Source: Chamaecyparis obtusa (lineage: Eukaryota; Streptophyta; Pinopsida; Cupressales; Cupressaceae). Taken from it: a stretch of 64,000 nucleotides of DNA. This document shows positions 56,641 through 64,000 of this stretch, piece by piece. A program made the position numbers and the translations under genes. Below the pieces are notes generated by a model. That model was not told the DNA's origin. It did no database searches and saw nothing but the letters and a program-made list of their open reading frames with translations. Location: contig BSBK01003560.1 in NCBI GenBank assembly GCA_027943335.1, positions 496,001 through 560,000 on the forward strand, given 5' to 3'. Position 1 is the first letter of the stretch. Each line of letters begins with the position of its first letter.

Positions 56641-56927
56641 TGGACACAATATTTTTCTGGACAACAAAGACCAGTATTTCCCATAGATGATGAATTATAT
56701 GTGATTATGAAAACAATCCTCCTCCTTGAGCTTGACCTGTAAAATGTGTTATTTAAAAACAATCCCAATCTACCTTGATTCTTTCTCTGCATTGTAGACT
56801 GATCCTTAAAAAAAAGCTTCTCACCTTGACAATTCTTGAAAGTTAAACTAAATTTCATTAGTGTATCACAAATCCGGAAATAATACAATTGCATTAAAGT
56901 AAATACCACCTGAACCACAAACTGCAC
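56600..56927 (-). pseudogene. Ectodomain end and membrane segment of the receptor kinase
   Basis: The minus strand encodes GNTGLCCPEKY, corresponding to the GN.GLCG motif that closes the LRR ectodomain in this family. A hydrophobic stretch (LMLSTVGMIAFLLCASISG) follows in the next frame, fitting the transmembrane helix. The LRRs themselves are not recognisable upstream. It joins directly to the kinase N-lobe at 56610. Confidence 0.6.
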
Positions 56928-56949
56928 TCAGTACCTACTACCTAAGCCA

Positions 56950-58100
56950 CAAACTGAACTCACATAAACATATTTCAAATATGAAAATACTTAGTACATT
57001 GCATGCTTGCTATCATCACTTTCAATGAACTCTATTACTACATAATCTGCAATCACTCTTCTTCTTCTCTTTCATGATTTTTGTCCTGTAATTGGATTGC
57101 TTCTTCATGAACAGCTTTTGTGTCTTGGAAGAGGAGGTCTGCAACTTCTTTGATTGATTATAACTAGGAAGAGGAGGCCTGAAACTTTCACCATTCCAAA
57201 TGAGTTTTTAATTGCAGACTTTTGATTTGACCCAAAACCTTGTCTTAGCTGTTTTACATCAGGAGGAGGTGGCGTCTGCCACTTTTTCTTCTGACAAATT
57301 TTCTTCTATCCTTTTGTCAGAACTCCCATACCAGTGTCATTTTTTGACTGTGGTTACAATGTAGGAGCTGCAGAGGTTTTCCATAGCCCCATTGATAACA
57401 TTCATTGTTTAATTTTCTTTTGTACCCTCCTATGGTAAGGGATGTGGCATTCTCCTCCATACTGGTAACAAGAGAATGAAAGGGATATTTGTTGTGCTAG
57501 ATTGAATGGGTGTGGCAGCTCTATGCAAGGTAGACAGATGTTGTAGGAAAAAATGCTCCAGTTATACATAGTTAAATTAATTGGATTTTATATTCCAAAT
57601 AAAGTAAAGGTTAAGTTTATGGGGGAACCGTATAGGGAAATAGAGAGAAGTAAATGAATCAAATAAAGCAATTAAAGTTCAGAATGACACCACTATAGAA
57701 TATGTTGCCTACAGAGATTATATCTATACCGAAAATAATGAGGAGTTGTAATTCATTAGCATGAAAGAGTTTATGCCAAAAAATCATACACACAAACATG
57801 TCTGCCCATATTGATATGCTTTGATTTTTAAAAGAACTGGCATAGCCATATCTGTATCTCCATCTGAATCTTTTTAACTTAGCTTAAGAGACAAGAGGCC
57901 AACTAAATGGGAATGTGCACTGGATCCACTATCCACTAACCCGCTAAGATATATTTCAGGCAATTAGAAGAGTTATTAAGGAAATTAACTTTTAGTGAGG
58001 ATTTAATTTAGCAGGGTATGCTTGGAGATGTCAGCCATCTTAAAGATCTGTCACTTTTATGATATTGCCTGTTGTCATTAATGAACAAGCTGTTATAGGA
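56950..58100. other. Anonymous DNA
   Basis: No supported gene. At 57130-57400 there are short repeats of GGAAGAGGAGG and an open-looking Lys/Glu-rich minus-strand stretch (VHEEAIQLQDKNHERE) without a recognised family. Confidence 0.45.
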
Positions 58101-58109
58101 ATTATTCTT

Positions 58110-58350
58110 CAGTGTATGCTGATAATATTTATGTTAAGAGGTGGGTTTTGGTGGCTGTATAAAATGCATCCTTCAAAGAGTTGGGCATTTCTAAACCAAT
58201 TGTGTAATCCATGTCTTATATACATGAATGAAGAGACTACCTCTGCTGGATGAATTCCATAATCACAAACCAACCGATAGTGTAATTTATATACTTGAAC
58301 TTGGGACCTCTTGCTTGCAAGAAGCAGCTCTACCAATCTGGCTATTATCT
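58110..58350 (-). mobile_element. Probable tRNA-derived SINE
   Basis: On the minus strand the start reads TAGCCAGATTGGTAGAGC (58344-58328), a good A box. AGTTCAAGT lies at 58301-58293, a B-box-like core at the right spacing. The body TGTAATCCATGTCTTATATA (plus strand, 58203-58222) recurs at about 43519-43538. The 3' end and target duplication were not clear. Confidence 0.5.
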
Positions 58351-58474
58351 ATGAACATTAAGAAGTCGTAAATAATTGTCAAGGAGAAAAATAAATGTAG
58401 TTAAAGTGGATGATATTTAAGCACATGCTATAGACCGTTCTGTTTCAAGAAGCTATTAATTGATATAATGATAT

Positions 58475-58500
58475 TATCATTTAATAGCTATTAAATGATA
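58475..58500. repeat. 26-bp perfect palindrome
   Basis: The block centred on AATAGCTATT reads the same on both strands over 26 bases. AT-rich flanks carry further partial symmetry. Confidence 0.85.
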
Positions 58501-60240
58501 TTATGGGATCAGTCGTCTGCCTCTGCCTCTGTGCATCTTTCCATCACAAACCTTAGAATAGGCACTAGTTTCAGTTGCCTCAGATTGTTATACCAAACAC
58601 AACTTTACTGCTACCAATTTCCTATACAGTGAAAAGATAAATGGAATTCCATGAGATAAAGTCGACAGTCAGAAGGAGGACATAATTTCCCGAATAAGCT
58701 AAAATTTTTGTCCAAAGGAGTTGAACATCATATAACTCTGCTGTACCCAAACCTGTAAGGGTTAAGTCATGAACCTCCTCTGTGCATTCTAGCTAGGAAC
58801 GTGGGATAGGATTTGAGACATGTAAGTTTGACTTAGAACCTGCGTTACAGTGTTAGCCTCTGTTACTGCTAAAGGCAATTACCACAGTTACCACAACTAT
58901 CAATTACCACAATCATCCATTACTTCATCTTTGCTAACTTGCCTGTTGTATTTTCCTCCAGTTGCGGACATTCTGAAACATTATTAGCAATCAGTGAAAA
59001 ACATTCAAATTCATCAGAGGCTCTGTAATCTTTGCATTTTTCCCTATTCAAAATCAATGCCCTGGATTAGTTTTCCTATTTTAGGTTTTTACTGGAAAAC
59101 ATGCTCTTGCATCCTTTAATTATGTTTCTAAATACTTTGTTGTCATAACCATCCTCATTGATTCCGTATTCTTGTAAAGAAGAAATGTAAACATATCTTG
59201 CTTTGTGCATCAACAAGGGGTCGATTGTGTTTTATGACACAGTATTTTACAGTCACATTTGCTGATCAAAAATATTTTATTTTTATTTTTATTTTTTTGG
59301 TATTTGAGCATATTTTGTTTAGACTGTCATTTTGTATATTTGTATAATAGAATTAGTTAGATTTATGGTCAGATCCTTGTTCTATTTGAAAACTTTGGTG
59401 CATCTAAACGATTCTGTAACGTTGCCTAAGTATTCATTATTTCTATTAAAGGTATTTATTGAATCTTCTAGTATCAGTTCATTTAATATTAGTATATCTA
59501 ATTATTTTATATTTTATTGGCAGGAAAATCAATCTAAATTTAAACCATGGTCAATGTTGAGTGTTGGATAGACTGAGCAAGTTCAGAAATGTTTGAAAGC
59601 TCGTATAGGTAGCTGCTGAGGTCAACAAGTAATGAATGTAATATACAAAATTTTTAAAAAAATTTCAAATATTGAATGGATTACTAAATATTTAATATCT
59701 AAAACTGGAGAATATGTTGCATTTTTTAATCAATTGTTAAAATTTCTTAAATGTAATTTGTAAATTGAGGCAATTTACTCGATAATGCAACATTTATTAT
59801 CTAAAACTAATAAGTTACATTTTTTAACCAGTTGCTGAAATTGTTAACATCAATAAATGTAATATGTAAATTGAGACACTGTCTATCCAGTAAATTGACA
59901 TGTAAACTGATTTATTATTTAATACCATTATTTTTTTTGGGAGGGGTTGAATTTGCCCCCTTCCTGAGGTTGCAAAAGAATGGTCATCAGCCATGGCCAT
60001 TCTTGTAGGTGGTGTACGTGTTAATATTGTTTAAGTTTTTATGCTATTTTTTACTGCATAAAATTTAACATTTTTTCTTTTTCATTTTCATTTCATTATG
60101 TATAATAACTTAATATTTGTGGTGCAATGTAACTTTTTTTGATGCATGTGGTGCAATGTAATATTTAAGTAGCATTATATGCTTTAAATTATAACTTAGT
60201 TTGGTAATATTGTAATAACTAGTGTTATGAGCAAGCTCTA
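58501..60240. other. Anonymous DNA
   Basis: No supported gene. AT-rich, with poly-T tracts near 59280 and 59935 and diverged internal repeats around TTATCTAAAACT near 59700-59830. Confidence 0.5.
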
Positions 60241-60269
60241 ATTTAAACAAATTTGTTTAGTGTTTTATT

Positions 60270-60970
60270 TTGGAATTCATTTATCATTGATGTGAGGTGT
60301 ACGTTTGAATTTTGGTTTTGTTATTGTTTATTGAAGCCTGAGTTTGGATTTTGGAGTTGTCTTTTAACACATTGTTTCACATTTAATTTGTATGCTTGGG
60401 TTTTGACACTTCACTTGCATTTATATGAAGTGTCTGTTTGAACTTTGTCATTCAATTTGTGGAAGTGTTTGAAATTTGGCATACACTAATTGTTTGAAGT
60501 AACTTTCAAACTTTTATGCTTAGTGTGTTTCATTTTGGCGTCTATTACGTGTTTGTTAGTTTGTGTGGATGTGTTTGAATTAACTTCCACTTTCAAAAGT
60601 GTTATAACTTTGGCAATCACTTTATGTGCATGTTTGGACATTGGTGGATATTTACTTTGTATGTGTGAAGTGTGTTTCATTATTTTCATATTCACCTTAT
60701 GTGGTTGAGCTAACTTTGTGTGAAGTTTTTAACTTTAGCTTTTATTTTGCCTGAATTGCATACTAACTTTGCCATTTACTTTGTGTGTGTTGGACCCTAA
60801 TATTTACTTTGTGCGTGGTTGAACTAAATTAGTGTGAAGCATGATAAAAACTTTTACATTCATTTTGTTTGTAACTTTGATTTTGGCATTAAGTTTGTGC
60901 ATGTTTGAACTTCAATGTTTAGCATATGTGTTTATGTTTGAACTTCTATACAAATTTTGTGCAAGAGTGT
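60270..60970. repeat. Degenerate satellite-like block
   Basis: Irregular recurrences of GTGTGTTTGAACTTTGGCATT-like and CACTTTGTGTG-like phrases at roughly 50-70-base spacing throughout. The period is not constant. Frames such as 60490-60708 are by-products. Confidence 0.6.
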
Positions 60971-62591
60971 TCACTACCCACATGTGAGCACTGGTCTGAC
61001 CTTCCAGTAGAATATCCATTAACAATTCCATCAGTACCCACAAGACATCCATAAACCATAAATTCACTATTCATATAGCTTATTCATAAGAAACATCATC
61101 CATTGGGAAAACATTATGCAATTCCTTTGATCTTAGTTTGTGTCTATATTGCAAGTCTTGACATATAAGAGAAGGCGAATTATTTTACACTAATTGGGAA
61201 GCTACAGGAAAAAGCAACTTGAACCTAAGGAGCTATCGAAGAAACCCAACGAATCAATTCATATGCTACCTCGATGAAGGTTTTGAGGTGATAGACAATC
61301 AAGAGAAAATAAATTAGGTTACTCCGATTATGGGAGTGCACAAACACAATAAGATTATATAGGAGAAACTTGGTATATCAAAAAAGAAAAATCAAAGCGC
61401 TTCGAGTTAGTAAGTTACTCCGACAGTTCTTTATGATCCACCATCGGCCTAGGTCTCGTTGATGATTCTCATCGGGGAAATAATCACTATCAAAAGAGGA
61501 AATGAAGACATGACTGATACTATAGGTTTACTTTGATAGTTTTTCTTTCAGTCATATTTAAGGAGCATCCTATGTGTTTCATTGATGAAGGTATTGAGAA
61601 TGAGGGTAAGTATTCTATTGAAGATGCTTCAGTTATTGGTGAAAGCTCTTGAAACTTACACCGACAAAAGAAAGTGGTAGTAGATCAAGTGTTGGCAAAA
61701 GATTCACAAATGAATTAACTTACACTGACAAAAGAAAATGATCGCTTTGATCACATAAGCTACTTTGATGAAATGTAGTTAAACTATATCGAGGAAATAC
61801 TTCAGCTATTTTGTTGATGATGGAACTAGGTGGATGTAGGATATCTTTATCATCAAACATCACCAAAAGTCCCAGTGACACGATATACCACCACAAAGAG
61901 CAATGAAGAAAAAATGCATCGGCAAGAGTTTTATCGATGATCCTCATTTGGGAAATTGTAACCATCAGAGTGGAGGAGAATTGAAATCACGGCCATAGAA
62001 GTTACCCTGATGACAATCTTACAATTCCATTGAAGAAACGTATGGGGAATTCCTTGGAAAAGAACCTCATGAGAGAGCTAGTACATATCAGTGAAAATTT
62101 CATCGTCGGGATAGTTTTTTATGACCTATCCGATAGTGTATGTTACAACGATACTACCATTGAACACTACGACCGAGAGAAGTTTTCTTATGTCGTGCTG
62201 ATGAAACTTATTGGACAAACATAAGATATCAAGATGAACTTTTAAAACCCTTATGAAAGACAAAGTTAAGTTGACGGTGAGTATACAACAGTTTCCACAA
62301 AATGATTAGCAAAGGTTACACCAAAATGTGTTTCTAGAGAAATAGTTGAGCCCTGATCGAAATATTCATAGAGAGAGCATTTTGATCAGTCCTTAGATAA
62401 AATAGCAAAGAATAATAAAAGGGCAAGACAGTCTACAAAAGAAAATTAGATCAGTGAGAGCTATGCTGATGGAGTAGAAGGAAGTTCAAAAGACACAACA
62501 GATCAAAGAGACTCTTCAGAGGGTTTGCCAATTTGATAAGTTAACTTATAAATGTGGTGCCAATGAGGTAGTTTCTATCAACATGATACAA
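60971..62591. other. Unassigned DNA, possibly the 5' part of the unclassified element
   Basis: The 60971-62200 part has recurring CTCCGA/CACCGA/ATCGAT phrases and no supported gene. From about 62260 the plus strand shows coding-like blocks with stops (KIRSVRAMLME, QQIKETLQRVCQFDKLTYKC, EVVSINMIQEGISDDN) that run straight into copy B of the unclassified element. Copy A lacks them because the Gypsy LTR abuts it. Confidence 0.4.
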
Positions 62592-64000
62592 GAAGGTATT
62601 AGTGATGATAACAAGTGTCATTTTGACATTTCAAATTTTGAAAACTAAAATTATTGATTGTATAAAATTAATAACTCATACAAGCAATTGTTCTATAGTT
62701 AGTTGATTGAAGTGAGTTTTATCAGAAGATTTCTTATAATGGGCATTGTAGATGAAAAGAACTGAAGAAATTTGCAAATAGAGGATGACTGACATACTTC
62801 AATCAATTGCAAGTAGGTTATCTTTTTTAGTATCTGTAAAGGCTTCTTATGTGAATAGCTACATTGTGAAAATGGAATAAAGTAAAAGCAATAAAAAACA
62901 AAAAATTGATATTGAGAAAATACCAAAATGAAAACTACATCAAGATATGTTACACTAGATGTAGGGTTCAGGACCAAAATCTAAGAAGGCTACCCAAGGA
63001 AAGCTCGATGTTGAGAAAATTGAGGACAAATAAAGATGTAGGGGATGTGTGGACAAGCATAAGGACATAAATTATTTATCTTTCACTATGCTAGAAGAAC
63101 CTACCATCAATTGGTCTGTAACCCATGGAGAATGAATTTAGGGAGATTGGTAGTGCCAAATATCTTTGTAAATATAGATATCAGATTGTTGGCAAACCAT
63201 TACAACCTGGAGAAAAGGGCAATATGCAATTTGCAAGGAGAGCCATTTGGGCATATATTGAAGATTTCAACAAATGTAGTTTTTAATCTAGATGATTTTT
63301 TTGACTACCCCATAAACTATAAGGACCTAGAGAGTGAATATGCCAGGTTAGACACTACTTATAAGGAGTGGATGTGCCTTTGCATAGGCCCAAAGAGGAC
63401 CAAAAATTAATACCATTGAATGATGATGATGACCCTACTTTCAATATTGAACTATTTGAACCATATATGAAGTATACTTATTACTTGGTGGGACAAGTGG
63501 CTAGTGCAAAGGTCCCATACTTTATGGCTATTTCCCCAATGGTGATTGTAGTGGATGTTCAATGTCACAACCCTAGACCATTTGATTATGTAGAATATGT
63601 CTTCAGGATAATAGATATTGGGTTGAAATCTATCAAAGATGACCTTGAATACATTTATTTTAGACACTACTTTGTCTTGATGTGCATGATTCTTTTCTAT
63701 GGCCAGGAGATTGGGATATGATTAGAAGGATTGAAAATTAAAGAAATTGGCAAAGAGGGAGGGTCATTGCCAGTCCAATTTGGACTTCCATTTGGGATTC
63801 TAGACTTACTAAGTCTCATTATGTCCATTTTGATGAGTTATTTATAAAAAACAATTTTCAGGATGTATAGTCATCCTTGTGACTTCTATTTCTATTGAAA
63901 TTAAGAAATTTTTAAGATCAAAATATTTTGGCAAGAGGAAGATAGTAGACCATAACTGGGGTGATTGGTAGGTTCACAAGGACTTCCCCATAATATGACC
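62592..64000 (+). pseudogene. Unclassified repeated coding element, copy B (partial)
   Basis: Second copy of 26260-27720, same orientation, cut by the window end. Frames 63111-63410 (CNPWRMNLGRLVVPN) and 63368-63721 (IPLNDDDDPTFNIELFEPY) overlap by 43 bases in the same -1 relation as copy A. It also shares the stop after EKIPK and the earlier frame change. It differs by a 43-base deletion near 62877 and many substitutions, about 85-90 percent identity by eye. The product is unrecognised. Confidence 0.65.

Overview
The window is a nuclear, repeat-dominated stretch of plant DNA, most likely from a gymnosperm or another plant with a very large genome. The evidence is AT-rich DNA with almost no intact genes, nested LTR retrotransposons, a Gypsy LTR of about 4 kb, LINE and SINE remnants, and decayed fragments of two disease-resistance-type genes (a TNL leucine-rich repeat and an LRR receptor kinase). 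The species cannot be named from the sequence. I found no intact long protein-coding gene, no rRNA or tRNA gene, no CRISPR array and no operon.

Layout. 1-6465 is an inverted, diverged copy of about 28965-34034; it holds the 3' part of an LTR element plus flanking DNA. 6466-8417 holds GC-rich DNA and a large microsatellite/minisatellite block. 8418-16120 is a complete but pseudogenised Ty1/copia element (here copia-1) on the minus strand, with LTRs, a near-matching 5-bp target duplication, tRNA primer site, polypurine tract and a gag-pol frame broken only by stop codons. 16121-19190 holds LTR-like fragments and anonymous DNA. 19195-26259 is a 5'-truncated Tekay/Del-like chromovirus with a 4.0-kb 3' LTR. 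26260-28964 is one copy of an unclassified repeated coding element; a second copy begins near 62592 and runs off the window.

28965-40440 is a nest. A minus-strand retroelement ORF with a CCHC zinc knuckle is split by a pol-less LTR element (31226-36325, perfect AATAT target duplication) and by a deleted copia element (copia-2, 36388-39989). A short LTR-like insert lies at 30623-30855. 41830-44260 holds two LINE remnants and a possible gene 5' end. 44.7-46.9 kb holds candidate exons of an unrecognised gene. 48181-50610 is a ~200-bp tandem triplication whose third unit is split by a 1.86-kb solo LTR. 53.2-53.8 kb is a ~105-bp minisatellite. 54.1-56.9 kb is a chimeric pseudogene with a TNL LRR fragment embedded in a receptor-kinase pseudogene. 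58.1-58.35 kb is a probable SINE, and 60.27-60.97 kb a degenerate satellite-like block.

The features form a stratigraphy, not a pathway. Split ORFs, split tandem units and insertions shared between duplicate arms allow relative ordering of the events. Percent identities were judged by eye and are approximate.
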